In this document: positions 1-8,202 of the stretch, in pieces
Position numbering within the stretch: position 1 is the first letter of the stretch
How the letters are laid out: each line of letters starts with the position of its first letter
Source of the DNA: Xanthobacteraceae bacterium
GTDB lineage: Bacteria > Pseudomonadota > Alphaproteobacteria > Rhizobiales > Xanthobacteraceae
Assembly: GCA_030036975.1 (NCBI GenBank)
Contig: JASHSE010000656.1
Location: 1-16,884, forward strand
DNA length: 16,884 nt
Reading direction: 5' to 3'
Notes under the pieces: model-generated
What the model saw: the letters and a program-made list of their open reading frames with translations, nothing else
Told to the model about the DNA's origin: nothing
The model's database searches: none
Translations under genes and position numbers: made by a program

Positions 1-2
1 CC

Positions 3-767
3 GGCCAAGGCACGGTTGCGCTCGAAATGCTGGAAGACGTGCCGGACCTCGACGTTCTCATCGTCCCGATCGGCGGCGGCGGACTGATTGCCGGCTGCGC
101 CATCGCGGCGCGATCGAAGAAACCGGCGATCGAGATGGTCGGCGTCGAATCGTTGCTCTACCCGTCGATGTGGAACGCGCTGCACCCGGGCCGGGAAAAA
201 CCGGGCGGCGGAGCAACGCTGGCGGAAGGCATCGCCGTCGGCAATGCCGGCAAACTCACGCTGCCGTTGGTGCGTCGGCTGGTCGGCGACATCATTCTGG
301 TCGACGAGGCGTTGATCGAGTGCGCGGTCAACGCTTTTCTCACGCTGCAGAAGACGATTGCCGAAGGCGCGGGCGCGGCCGGGCTCGCCGCGATGCTGGC
401 CGAGCCGCAGCGCTTCCGCGGCCGCAAGGTCGGACTCATTTTGTGCGGCGGCAACATCGATCCGCGCATGCTCGCTTCCGTGATGGTGCGCGAATTGGAG
501 CGCACCGACCGCATCGTGTCGTTCCGCCTGACCATTCCGGACCGGCCGGGCGTGCTCGGCCAGATCGCGAGTCGCCTCGGCGAACTCGGCGCCAATATTC
601 TGGCGGTCGATCATCACCGGCTGTTTCTCGACGTGCCGGCCAAGGGCGCCAAGCTCGACGTCACCATGGAGACGCGCGACGGCGCCCATGCCGAACGGAT
701 TTTCCGGGCGTTGGCCGAAGATGGCTACCGGCCGATGCGGTTGGCGAGCGGGGCGGCGCTGCAATAG
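3..767 (+). CDS. ilvA: Threonine ammonia-lyase (threonine dehydratase), 3' part
   Basis: PLP enzyme that deaminates threonine to 2-oxobutyrate, the first step toward isoleucine. The gene enters from the left edge. The reading frame is already open at base 3 with GQGTVALEML, a family signature, so the ATG at 27 is internal and not the start. Visible parts are the glycine loop IGGGGLIAG, which holds the PLP phosphate, the LCGGNIDP segment near the pyridine nitrogen, and a single C-terminal ACT domain (from FRLTIPDRPGVLGQIASRL to the end). The catalytic lysine lies in the missing N-terminal part. One ACT domain of this kind fits the roughly 400-aa class rather than the longer E. coli IlvA with its larger regulatory domain. 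Whether it is biosynthetic (isoleucine-inhibited) or catabolic cannot be decided here. It ends 32 bp before a converging gene. Confidence 0.93.
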   Translation, partial: GQGTVALEMLEDVPDLDVLIVPIGGGGLIAGCAIAARSKKPAIEMVGVESLLYPSMWNALHPGREKPGGGATLAEGIAVGNAGKLTLPLVRRLVGDIILVDEALIECAVNAFLTLQKTIAEGAGAAGLAAMLAEPQRFRGRKVGLILCGGNIDPRMLASVMVRELERTDRIVSFRLTIPDRPGVLGQIASRLGELGANILAVDHHRLFLDVPAKGAKLDVTMETRDGAHAERIFRALAEDGYRPMRLASGAALQ

Positions 768-799
768 GTTTCGGCGCCGCTGGTTCCGGAGCCGCCGCT

Positions 800-1618
800 T
801 CAGCGCGGCTCCGCCTGATACTCGTCGGGCGAGGGCCCCGCTGCAGGCTGCTGGCCTTGCTGCCCGAACAGATTGCGCAGCCAATCGATCGGCGTGGGTT
901 GTTGCTCCTCGCTTGCGGCGGCGGGACCGGCCGCGTCAGGGCGCGGACGCGGCAGCGGGATGCCGCGGGCCTGCGCGATTGCAAAGGTGCGCGGCCGCTT
1001 GCGCGGTAGCGGCACGTTATTGCCGAGCGCCGGCTGCACATCCGGTGCCGCTGCCGCTGCCTCGACCGGCTGCTGCGCTGCCGGCGGGCGCGGCCAGTTC
1101 GCGGCCGGCGGGGCCGGCCACTTGGTCGCCGGCGGCTGCTGATCCTCGTTAGCAAACTGCGTGACGCCGCCTGCCGGATTCGGTGCGGCGTTCGCCGGCG
1201 CGTTGGCGGCAGGAAGGCTCGCGGTCCGGACCGTATCGGACGCGGCTGGCGATGGCGCCGCAACAGCCGGGGCCACGTTCGCATTGCCGTCGGGCGTCGC
1301 GCTGTCGGCCGTCACGCCGCCGCTGCCGCCAGCGGCGCTCGTCGTCGCATTGGCGTCGACCAAGGGTTGCTGCTCGCCTTTGCCGGCTTTACCGGCTCCG
1401 TCAGCGACCGGAGCCGCGGCGGCTTCATTGGGACCGACTGTGGCGGGCGCGGCCGCCATCGGCCGGAACGTCGGCAATTTCGGCGGACCCACATAGGTTC
1501 GCACCATGGCCGTAATGGTCCACATCGCGACCGGAATAGCGGTGATCACCGCCACCAGGATGATGAGCCGCCGCAACACCGGCATGGACTGCCGGAAATG
1601 GTCCTCGTCCTCACGCAT
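800..1618 (-). CDS. Membrane-anchored Pro/Ala-rich protein of unknown function
   Basis: 272 aa from the ATG at 1618; a GTG one codon upstream is the alternative start. A charged cytoplasmic N-terminus (REDEDHF) is followed by one hydrophobic helix at about residues 18-40 (LIILVAVITAIPVAMW). The rest is a low-complexity Ala/Pro/Gln-rich tail that is probably periplasmic. The tail carries two related motifs, VPLPRKRP and IPLPRPRP, and ends with an amphipathic IDWLRNLFGQQ stretch. No catalytic domain is recognisable. PLPRxRP motifs recur in periplasmic low-complexity proteins of Hyphomicrobiales, but their role is not known to me. It begins 36 bp after the hemB stop on the same strand, so co-transcription with hemB is likely. 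The low-complexity coding sequence leaves long open frames on the other strand, but only this frame gives a sensible membrane topology. Confidence 0.72.
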   Translation of the reverse strand: MREDEDHFRQSMPVLRRLIILVAVITAIPVAMWTITAMVRTYVGPPKLPTFRPMAAAPATVGPNEAAAAPVADGAGKAGKGEQQPLVDANATTSAAGGSGGVTADSATPDGNANVAPAVAAPSPAASDTVRTASLPAANAPANAAPNPAGGVTQFANEDQQPPATKWPAPPAANWPRPPAAQQPVEAAAAAPDVQPALGNNVPLPRKRPRTFAIAQARGIPLPRPRPDAAGPAAASEEQQPTPIDWLRNLFGQQGQQPAAGPSPDEYQAEPR

Positions 1619-1657
1619 CACACATCCGCCTCGTGGTTCGATCGCAGGCGGGGACGG

Positions 1658-2755
1658 TCAGGCGCCGCCCTTCTTGAGCTTCTCCGCGATGGTCTGCGCA
1701 AAGTACGTCAGCACGCCGTCGGCGCCGGCACGCTTGAAAGCGAGAAGACTTTCCATCATGGCCTTGTCCCCGTCCAGCCAACCATTCGCCACGGCCGCCG
1801 CAATCATGGCATATTCGCCGGACACTTGGTAGGCGAATGTGGGCATGCCGAAAGCCGTTTTGACGCGGTGCAGAATGTCCAGATAGGGCAGGCCCGGCTT
1901 GACCATGACCATGTCGGCGCCCTCGGCAATGTCGAGTTCGACCTCGCGCAGCGCCTCGTCGGAATTCGCCGGGTCCATCTGATAGGTCCGCTTGTCGCCG
2001 GTCAGCGTCGCGCTCGAGCCAACGGCGTCGCGGAATGGACTGTAAAACACCGAAGCATATTTGGCCGCATAGGCCATGATCTGCACGTCGGCAAGGCCGG
2101 CGCCGTCAAGTCCGGCACGGATCGCGCCGACCCGGCCGTCCATCATGTCCGACGGCGCGATGATGTCGCAGCCGGCCTCGGCCTCGACGAGGGCCTGCTT
2201 GACCAGCACCGCGACGGTCTCGTCGTTGAGAATGACGCCGTCGCGCAGCAGCCCGTCATGGCCGTGGCTGGTGTATGGATCGAGCGCCACGTCGCAGAGC
2301 ACGCCGATCTCCGGCACCGCCTTTTTGATGGCGCGGATGGCGCGGCAGACCAGATTGTCGGGATTGAGGGCCTCGGAGCCGTCCGTGTCGCGCAGGGCGG
2401 GATCCGTATAGGGAAAGAGCGCGAGACACGGGATCGTCAATTTGGCGGCCCGTTCGGCCGCGCGCACCGCTTCGTCGACCGAAAGCCGCTCGACGCCGGG
2501 CATCGAGGCGACCGGCATGCGCCGCTTGGCGCCCTCGATGACGAACAGCGGCCAGATCAAATCGTCGGTGGTGAGCACATGCTCGCGCACCATCCGCCGC
2601 GCCCATTCGGCGCGCCGGTTGCGGCGCGGCCGGATGGCAAGATCGAGCCCCTCGGCTGTCAGCCCAGCACGGTCCTTCGGCGTCGGCGGCGAGGCAAAAT
2701 CCGGGCCGGGCGCGACACGGTCGCGCGCGAGAGGCCGGCCAAACTTGATCGCCAT
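1658..2755 (-). CDS. hemB: Delta-aminolevulinic acid dehydratase (porphobilinogen synthase), Mg-type metal site
   Basis: Condenses two 5-aminolevulinate molecules to porphobilinogen in tetrapyrrole (heme, vitamin B12, possibly bacteriochlorophyll) synthesis. 365 aa, with an N-terminal extension of about 40 residues before the IRPRRNRR start of the conserved fold. Active-site lysines are K232 (AKYAS) and K286 (MVKPGLPYLDI). Other signatures are APSDMMDGRVGAIR and YQVSGEYAMI. The metal loop at 154-168 reads CDVALDPYTSHGHDG. Aspartates occupy places where the zinc enzymes (E. coli CFCEYTSHGHCG) have cysteines. This is the arrangement described for the Mg-dependent Bradyrhizobium enzyme, so Mg dependence is inferred here. 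The gene is divergent from the membrane protein at 2887 across about 130 bp and is followed closely by the 800-1618 gene. Confidence 0.96.
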   Translation of the reverse strand: MAIKFGRPLARDRVAPGPDFASPPTPKDRAGLTAEGLDLAIRPRRNRRAEWARRMVREHVLTTDDLIWPLFVIEGAKRRMPVASMPGVERLSVDEAVRAAERAAKLTIPCLALFPYTDPALRDTDGSEALNPDNLVCRAIRAIKKAVPEIGVLCDVALDPYTSHGHDGLLRDGVILNDETVAVLVKQALVEAEAGCDIIAPSDMMDGRVGAIRAGLDGAGLADVQIMAYAAKYASVFYSPFRDAVGSSATLTGDKRTYQMDPANSDEALREVELDIAEGADMVMVKPGLPYLDILHRVKTAFGMPTFAYQVSGEYAMIAAAVANGWLDGDKAMMESLLAFKRAGADGVLTYFAQTIAEKLKKGGA

Positions 2756-2820
2756 GGGGCGCGCTCCGAGTATCCTTATCCCGGCCCTTTTAACCCTTCC
2801 GGACCCGGCCCGCCACAGCG

Positions 2821-2849
2821 TTGACGGAATTTGGGGTTGTCTCTATCGC
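2821..2849 (+). promoter_or_regulatory. Possible sigma70-type promoter for the 2887 gene
   Basis: TTGACG (2821-2826), a 17-bp spacer and TATCGC (2844-2849) lie in the hemB divergent gap. A start near 2856 would leave a short leader before either candidate ATG (2869 or 2887). The -35 box is good and the -10 box is weak. Prediction by eye only. Confidence 0.35.
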
Positions 2850-2886
2850 TCGTCTCTGCCTCGGGCGGATGGGGTTTTTGAACAGC

Positions 2887-3531
2887 ATGAGCGATCAAGC
2901 GCGGCGCCCAGCCACGCCTCAAGGTAAGCCTCAAGGCGTGCCGCAAGCTACGCCGCAAGGCAAAAGCCAAGGGGCGGCGCCCGTACGGGCCCCGGCGACT
3001 GCCGCCACGATGGCTCCAATCGCCGCCCCAGCGACGACGCAGCGGCCCGCCCAAGCGGCAACCCCGGCTGCCGGCCAAGCGCCAGCCCGCGTTGCCATCC
3101 GCGGCACCCGGCCGGCCGATCTGATCGCGCCGGTGCGCGCCAAGGCGCCGGCCGGCGGCAGCTGGACCGAGTATTTGGTGCTGTTCCTGCGCGTCATGGC
3201 GGCGGTGTCGCTGGTCAAAGGCCTCTATCATTGGTCGCAGATCTGCAGCATCGGCGTGCCGGCCAACCAGGCGTTCGAAACCCAGCCGATGGCCTGGCGC
3301 TCGGCGACGGTGTTCTTTGCGGTGATCGATCTCGTCGCCGCGGTCGGCCTGTGGCTCGCCGCGCCATGGGGCGCAGTGGTGTGGCTGACCTCGGTGGTCT
3401 CTATGGCGATGGTCGAGCTGTTCTTCCCGAGCGTCTACGGCGGCAGCGCCTTCGTGGTGCTGACCGAGACCGCCTTGCTCGGCGTCTATCTGTGGCTCGC
3501 TATCGTCTCGGCGCGCGAGCGGCCGGTATGA
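2887..3531 (+). CDS. Four-helix membrane protein with low-complexity N-terminus (DUF6163-like)
   Basis: 214 aa from the ATG at 2887 (MSDQARRP). An in-frame ATG at 2869 would add six residues; neither has a strong SD, so the start is uncertain. Residues 1 to about 92 are Gln/Pro/Ala-rich with short repeats (PQGKPQG, PQATPQGKSQG) and are probably a disordered cytoplasmic arm. Four hydrophobic helices follow: YLVLFLRVMAAVSLVKGLYHW, TVFFAVIDLVAAVGLWLAA, AVVWLTSVVSMAMVELFF and FVVLTETALLGVYLWLAIV. Length, topology and position beside hemB match what I remember of the DUF6163 family in Hyphomicrobiales, but the family name is from memory and the function is unknown. It may share a regulatory region with hemB. 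Confidence 0.75.
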   Translation: MSDQARRPATPQGKPQGVPQATPQGKSQGAAPVRAPATAATMAPIAAPATTQRPAQAATPAAGQAPARVAIRGTRPADLIAPVRAKAPAGGSWTEYLVLFLRVMAAVSLVKGLYHWSQICSIGVPANQAFETQPMAWRSATVFFAVIDLVAAVGLWLAAPWGAVVWLTSVVSMAMVELFFPSVYGGSAFVVLTETALLGVYLWLAIVSARERPV

Positions 3532-3575
3532 GCCAGCAGCGCTTGCGCCGGCGCGCCCCTGGGCTCGCGCACTTA

Positions 3576-3605
3576 TCCCACTTAGCAATCTCTCACTTAG
3601 TAATC
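3576..3605. repeat. Two imperfect 15-bp tandem copies at convergent gene ends
   Basis: TCCCACTTAGCAATC (3576-3590) is followed directly by TCTCACTTAGTAATC (3591-3605), 13 of 15 bases identical. The repeat lies in the 72-bp gap between converging genes and touches the stop codon of the molybdenum subunit gene (3604-3606). Probably a small slippage duplication. Confidence 0.6.
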
Positions 3606-5928
3606 ACCCGGCGGCCGTCGCTGCGCTACCCTTTGGCACCCGCAGCGCCGCACGGATGCGCTGCGGCGTCGCCGGCACTTCGTCGAGCGATATGCCGAAC
3701 GGCGCGAGCGCATCGTTGACGGCGTTGAGCACGGCGGCGGGCGCGCCGATGGCGCCGCCTTCGCCAAGCCCCTTGGCGCCGGTGATGGAGGCGTCAGTCG
3801 GCGTTTCAATGTGAAAAAGTTCGAGCGGCGGAATCTCGCGCGGGGTCGGCGGCGTGTAGTCGGTGAGGGTGGCGGTTTGGACGTTGCCGTCACGGTCGTA
3901 GACGATTTCCTCCAACAACGCATTACCGATGCCTTGCGCCACGCCGCCATGCACTTGGCCGTCGGCAATCATCGGATTGATGATGCGGCCGGCATCTTCC
4001 ACGACGACGTATTGCTGTAACGCAACGCGCCCGGTCTCGATATCGACCTCGACGACCGCGACGTGGCAGGCGTTCGAAAAAGTGCCGGCCGGATCATAGT
4101 CGGCGGCGGCGCGCAGGCCCGGATCGCTGTCCTTGAAGCGAAACGACTGATGATACGCGGCGCGCGCCAGCGTCGCGATCGGCACGGCGCGGTCGGTGCC
4201 GGAGACTTTCGCCGCACCGGCCTCGAGCACGATGTCGTCGGGCGCGGCCTCGAGCGCCTCGCTCGCGAGGCGCAAAAGTTTTTCGCGGATTTTCCGCGAC
4301 GCCAACAAACAGGCGCCGCCGGCGATCACCAGGGAGCGGCTGGCGAACGTGCCCCAGCCATAAGGCGTGCGGTCGGTGTCGCCGTGCAGTACGCGTATGT
4401 CGGCTGGCGCGACGCCGAGCTGATCGGCGATGATTTGCGCAAGCGTGGTGCGCAGTCCCTGGCCGTGCGGGCTCGCGCCGATGCGCGCTTCGACGCCGCC
4501 CGAAGGGTCCATGACCAGCTCCACGCTCTCCCAGCCCGGCGTAATCTCCATGCCGCGCGCCGCAAAGGCCGGGCTGCCGTAGCCGGTTCGTTCGGAGAAC
4601 GCAGAAAAGCCGATGCCGAGATAGACGCCGCGCCGGCGCGCCTCGTCTTGGCGGGCGCGGAAGGCCGAGAGGTCGATGCGGGCGGCGGCTTGCTCCAGCG
4701 TCTCGCGATAACTGCCTTCGTCGAACGTAAGTCCCGTGGCGGACGTGTAGGGGAAGCAACCGATCAGGTTGCGCTGCCGGATCTCGACCGGGCTCACGCC
4801 GAAGGCCGCCGCCGCCTTGTCCATCAGCCGCTCGATGGCGAGCGTAATGACCGGGCGCGCTACGCCGCGGTACGGCGCCATCGGGCAGGTATGGGTGGCG
4901 ACGCCACGCGCGGTGCATGAATAGGCGCGGACATCGTAGGGGCCGGGCATTTCGGCGGCCGCCATCAGAGGTTCGACGCCGCACGTCGTGGGAAAGCACG
5001 AATAGGCGCCGATATTGGCGACGATGTCGCTCGACAGCGCGAGAAGCTTGCCCGCGGCGTCGAATGCGCCCTCAAGACTGACGTGTTGATCGCGGCTGTG
5101 AAAACTGGCGATCAGATTCTCGCGGCGATCCTCGCTCCAGGCCACGGTGCTGCGCAGCCGCCGCGCCAAGTACACCAACACCACGTATTCCGGCGGCAGC
5201 GACATTTTCTGGCCAAAACCGCCGCCGACGTCCGGCGCCACCACGCGCAGCTCGGATTCGGCAAAGCCCAAAAGGTCGGCGATCGCGGTGCGGTGCAGAT
5301 GCGGCATCTGCGTCGTGCAGGTCAGCGTGATGCGGCCGGATGCCGGATCGTAGGCCGCGTGCGCGGCACGCGGTTCGAGCGGCGTCGCGTTCTGGCGGTG
5401 CGAGCGCAGCGTAACGCCGACGGTGCGGTGCGCGCGGGCGCGCGCCGCGGCAAATTTTTCCGGCGTCTCGATCCCGGCCTCGACGATCACATTGCTCGCG
5501 CACTCATCGTGAACGCGCGGCGCATCGGGCCGCAGCGCGTCAATCGCGTCGACAACCGCCGGCGCTTCGGCGATCTCGACCTCGACGCCGTCGGCAACAT
5601 CCTCGGCCTCGGCCGGTGAGGGCGCAACGGCCGCAGCGATCGGTTCGCCGACAAACCGCACCACGTCCTTGGCGAGCAGCGGCTGCGCGATCGGCCGATA
5701 ATTGAACTTATGCAGCATCGGCCGGATCGGCCGCGCGCCGGCGAGATCTTCGGCGCGGACAACAAGCGCGCCGGGCGGCGCCTCGATCGACACGATACGG
5801 CCCGACGCCACCGGGCTGCGCACGAAGCGCACCCAATGCGCTGCCGCCAGATCGGCCGTGAAGCGGCCGCGACCGGTGACCAAAGCCGGGTCCTCGAGCC
5901 GGCGGATGGCACGGCCGACCCACGTCAT
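3604..5928 (-). CDS. Molybdenum hydroxylase large subunit (xanthine dehydrogenase / CoxL family), copy 1
   Basis: 774 aa; binds the molybdenum-pterin cytosine dinucleotide cofactor and hydroxylates an aldehyde or N-heterocycle using water. The ATG at 5928 is chosen because AAAGGA sits six bases upstream; a GTG at 5949 has no better site. An N-terminal a/b hammerhead domain (GRAIRRLEDPALVTGRGRF) is followed by the cofactor-binding domains. Visible motifs are GGGFGQK (235-241), PYRGVARP (352-359), HGQGLRTT near 489, GDTD (516-519) and GLGEGG (720-725), in which E723 is the expected catalytic base. The active-site loop lacks the AYRCSFR cysteine of true CO dehydrogenases, so CO oxidation is unlikely. 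Its start is 36 bp after the dehydrogenase gene on the same strand, so the two are probably one operon. No FAD or 2Fe-2S subunit gene is adjacent. Confidence 0.92.
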   Translation of the reverse strand: MTWVGRAIRRLEDPALVTGRGRFTADLAAAHWVRFVRSPVASGRIVSIEAPPGALVVRAEDLAGARPIRPMLHKFNYRPIAQPLLAKDVVRFVGEPIAAAVAPSPAEAEDVADGVEVEIAEAPAVVDAIDALRPDAPRVHDECASNVIVEAGIETPEKFAAARARAHRTVGVTLRSHRQNATPLEPRAAHAAYDPASGRITLTCTTQMPHLHRTAIADLLGFAESELRVVAPDVGGGFGQKMSLPPEYVVLVYLARRLRSTVAWSEDRRENLIASFHSRDQHVSLEGAFDAAGKLLALSSDIVANIGAYSCFPTTCGVEPLMAAAEMPGPYDVRAYSCTARGVATHTCPMAPYRGVARPVITLAIERLMDKAAAAFGVSPVEIRQRNLIGCFPYTSATGLTFDEGSYRETLEQAAARIDLSAFRARQDEARRRGVYLGIGFSAFSERTGYGSPAFAARGMEITPGWESVELVMDPSGGVEARIGASPHGQGLRTTLAQIIADQLGVAPADIRVLHGDTDRTPYGWGTFASRSLVIAGGACLLASRKIREKLLRLASEALEAAPDDIVLEAGAAKVSGTDRAVPIATLARAAYHQSFRFKDSDPGLRAAADYDPAGTFSNACHVAVVEVDIETGRVALQQYVVVEDAGRIINPMIADGQVHGGVAQGIGNALLEEIVYDRDGNVQTATLTDYTPPTPREIPPLELFHIETPTDASITGAKGLGEGGAIGAPAAVLNAVNDALAPFGISLDEVPATPQRIRAALRVPKGSAATAAG

Positions 5929-5964
5929 TGCCGATCCTTTGCTGTGCACGCCGTCCTTGCCGCC

Positions 5965-7020
5965 TCAAAAGCGCGGCGGCGCGCCATGGTAGGCTTGGCG
6001 AATGATTTCGGCGAGGTCGGTCTCCGTTGCCGGCCGCGGGTGCTCGATCTTCACCGTGCTCACTACCTCGGCCGCTTTGCCGATGTCGGCTTCGCGTAGG
6101 CCGAGGTCTTTGAGGCCGGTGGGCAGGCCAAGCCGGACGTTGAGGTCGTAGAGGCCGCAGGCGGCGTCGGCAACGCCAAGCGCGCGCTCGATGCGCGCCA
6201 TGGCGTCGGGCGCCGCGGCGGCGTTGAAGCCGATCGCGTAGGGTATGGCGACCGCGTGCGCATGGGCGTGGTCGAGGCCGAACCATTGCCGCACGCGCTG
6301 CGCGATGGCGTGTTCGAGGCCGACTTCGGCGCGGAAATTCGCGGCAAGCCAGGCGCCGTACAAGACCTCGCTGCGCGCATCAAGATCGCGCGGCGCCTTG
6401 ACCACGCGCGGAAGGTTTTGACCGAGCCGGCGCACTGCTTCCTCGGCCATGGTTTGCACCACCGGATTGGTATCCACGCCGTAGAGACTTTCCACCGCGT
6501 GGGCCATGGCGTTCATGCCGCTCGCCGCCGAGGTGCGCGGCGGCAGGTCTAGCGTCAGTTCCGGGTCGTAGATCGCGGTCGCCGGCAGGCAGGCACGGTC
6601 GTTGCCGCCGATGCGTTTATCGGCGACGCCGACATACCAGCGCGCCGCCATTTCCGAGCCCGAATAGGTGGTGACGACGGCGATGTAAGGGAGCCTGCTG
6701 GCCGCTGCCGCAGCCTTGGCGAGCCCGACCGGCGAGCCGCCGCCGACAACGACAAAGCCGTCGGCATTGATGCGCGCAAGGTCGGTGACGATGCGATCGA
6801 ACGCCTCGCGCGGCATGTGGGGCGCGGATGCGTTGCAGATTTCGACGACGCGCTCGGCAAGCGGCGCGGTGAGCCGCCGCGCATAGTCGGCGCGATTTTG
6901 CGAGCACAGCACCAAGAGCCGCGACATTTTGTGAAAATCGGCCTCAGCGGCGAGCGCCGCAATCGCGCCGGCACCGAACACGACGCGCACCGGATCGGAG
7001 CGGAACGTGAAAGGCGTCAT
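5965..7020 (-). CDS. Maleylacetate reductase-like iron-type dehydrogenase
   Basis: 351 aa, the usual length for maleylacetate reductases, which reduce maleylacetate to 3-oxoadipate in hydroxyquinol and chlorocatechol breakdown. The N-terminal NAD(P) domain shows GGGSPVGLAKA (93-103) and TTYSGSEM (117-124). The C-terminal helical domain carries the His cluster H174 (GMNAMAHAVESLYG), H237 (GLEHAIAQ) and HAHAHA (251-256). The usual iron-ADH aspartate is Asn at 170, as also seen in maleylacetate reductases, so metal dependence is uncertain. The frame stays open further upstream, but the start at 7020 is chosen because MTPFTFRSDPVRVVFG is the normal family N-terminus and its ATG overlaps the stop of the upstream gene (TGATG). 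Translational coupling is likely. The exact substrate is inferred, not shown. Confidence 0.85.
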   Translation of the reverse strand: MTPFTFRSDPVRVVFGAGAIAALAAEADFHKMSRLLVLCSQNRADYARRLTAPLAERVVEICNASAPHMPREAFDRIVTDLARINADGFVVVGGGSPVGLAKAAAAASRLPYIAVVTTYSGSEMAARWYVGVADKRIGGNDRACLPATAIYDPELTLDLPPRTSAASGMNAMAHAVESLYGVDTNPVVQTMAEEAVRRLGQNLPRVVKAPRDLDARSEVLYGAWLAANFRAEVGLEHAIAQRVRQWFGLDHAHAHAVAIPYAIGFNAAAAPDAMARIERALGVADAACGLYDLNVRLGLPTGLKDLGLREADIGKAAEVVSTVKIEHPRPATETDLAEIIRQAYHGAPPRF

Positions 7021-7277
7021 CAATTCGCCCGCTGCGCTCCCGCGCACCCGGCCGGATTGAACACGCGCTGCGTCGACGCCGGGTTGTTGGCGAGCGCCGC
7101 CACCGGCCGGATCGGGCGCGGCGCGAAATTGCCGCCGCAATTCGGGCAGACGCCGTTGAGCCTGGTCGCGACGCAGTCGCGGCAGAATGTGCACTCGAAG
7201 GTGCAGATCATCGCATCGGGGGCCGAAGGCGGCAAATCCTTGTCGCAGCATTCGCAGCTCGGGCGCAGTTCAAGCAT
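7020..7277 (-). CDS. DUF1272 small cysteine-rich protein
   Basis: 85 aa, start supported by GAGGAG about eight bases upstream. The first 50 residues are a dense zinc-site pattern: C8, C10, C11 (CECC), C25, C29, C32, C35 (CTFECTFCRDC), C44 and C47 (CPNCGG), resembling a treble-clef or RING-like fold. This matches the DUF1272 (COG3813) family, whose members are annotated only as small zinc-binding proteins. The C-terminal 35 residues are Ala/Pro-rich and look disordered. It is the first gene of the minus-strand operon and overlaps the maleylacetate-reductase-like gene by one base, so it is expected to be made together with that enzyme. Its role is unknown; regulation or protein handling are only guesses. 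Confidence 0.9.
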   Translation of the reverse strand: MLELRPSCECCDKDLPPSAPDAMICTFECTFCRDCVATRLNGVCPNCGGNFAPRPIRPVAALANNPASTQRVFNPAGCAGAQRAN

Positions 7278-7398
7278 CTTTGGTGCTCCTCAATTCGCGT
7301 CGACGCTTTCAATTGGGCGCCATGGATGTCCGATCCGGTGAGGTGGCTGACATGATCTACCTGGCGCGATATGGTCGAACGCGACGGGAGGCGCCGCC

Positions 7399-8187
7399 GT
7401 GAATTATTCGACCGACTTCAAGTGCATCCGCAACGACGTATCGGCGCAGGAATGGCAGACCCGGATGGATCTCGCCGCCTGCTACCGGCTGGTCGATCAG
7501 TATGGCATGACCGACCTGATCTACAACCATATTACGGCGCGCATTCCCGGCACCGAGCATCTTTTGATCAACCTCTACGGCCTGCTCTACAAGGAGATCA
7601 CCGCCTCTAATCTGGTCAAGATTGACGCGGAGGGCAGCATCGTCTGGAAGCCGGACACCGACTACGGCATCAACGTCTCCGGGTATGTGATCCATGGCGC
7701 CATCCATAAGGCGCGGCCCGACGTCGCCTGCGTGCTGCACACCCACACCCGCGCCGGCATGGCGGTTTCGGCCATGGCCTGCGGACTGTTGCCGCTGTCG
7801 CAGACTTCAATCCGCTTCGTGGGCCACCTCGGCTATCACGACTACGAAGGCCCGGCGATCGATCTCGACGAGCGCGAGCGTTTGGTGCGCGATCTCGGGC
7901 CGCATGACGCCATGGTGATGCGCAACCACGGCCTGTTGTCCTGCGGCGCCACCATCCAGCAGGCGTTCAACACCATGTATCAGCTCGAACTGTCGTGCCG
8001 GTCGCAGGTCGATGCCATGGCGGCGCGCACCGAATTGACCATGCCGGGCGAGAACGTTCTGGCGCACACCGCGCATCTCTATCAGCCTGGCGCGCGGCGG
8101 CCTTATGGTGTGCTGGAATGGCCGGCGATGCTGCGGCTGCTCGAGGCCGAGCAGCGCTCTTCAGGTTATCCGCCGTACTGGCAGTGA
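7399..8187 (+). CDS. Class II aldolase/adducin family protein
   Basis: 262 aa, GTG start at 7399 with GGGAGG seven bases upstream. Members are zinc lyases or epimerases of the fuculose-1-phosphate aldolase type, including decarboxylating and aromatic-pathway branches. The zinc ligands are visible as H114 and H116 (CVLHTHTRAG) and H177 (MVMRNHGLLSCG). The loop LYKEITASNLVKID (63-76) carries the usual acidic catalytic position (E66). Length and the ending SSGYPPYWQ fit the large branch often labelled 'class II aldolase/adducin family' in proteobacterial catabolic clusters, whose substrates are mostly unassigned. It is divergent from the DUF1272 operon with a 121-bp shared gap, so joint regulation is possible. 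An REP-like palindrome follows its stop. Confidence 0.92.
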   Translation: MNYSTDFKCIRNDVSAQEWQTRMDLAACYRLVDQYGMTDLIYNHITARIPGTEHLLINLYGLLYKEITASNLVKIDAEGSIVWKPDTDYGINVSGYVIHGAIHKARPDVACVLHTHTRAGMAVSAMACGLLPLSQTSIRFVGHLGYHDYEGPAIDLDERERLVRDLGPHDAMVMRNHGLLSCGATIQQAFNTMYQLELSCRSQVDAMAARTELTMPGENVLAHTAHLYQPGARRPYGVLEWPAMLRLLEAEQRSSGYPPYWQ

Positions 8188-8202
8188 AACGGCAGCGCCG
8201 TC

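Noticed and set aside
1367..2824. Long open frame on the plus strand (485 codons)
   Set aside because: Lies antisense to hemB and is His/Arg-rich without domains; high GC opens the opposite strand.
4063..4920. Plus-strand frame of 285 codons opposite the first molybdenum subunit
   Set aside because: No domain; amino-acid content is typical of the antisense of a GC-rich gene, and motifs exist only on the minus strand.
7021..7251. Upstream extension of the maleylacetate-reductase-like frame
   Set aside because: Arg/Gln-rich, overlaps the well-supported DUF1272 gene, and precedes the normal family N-terminus at 7020.
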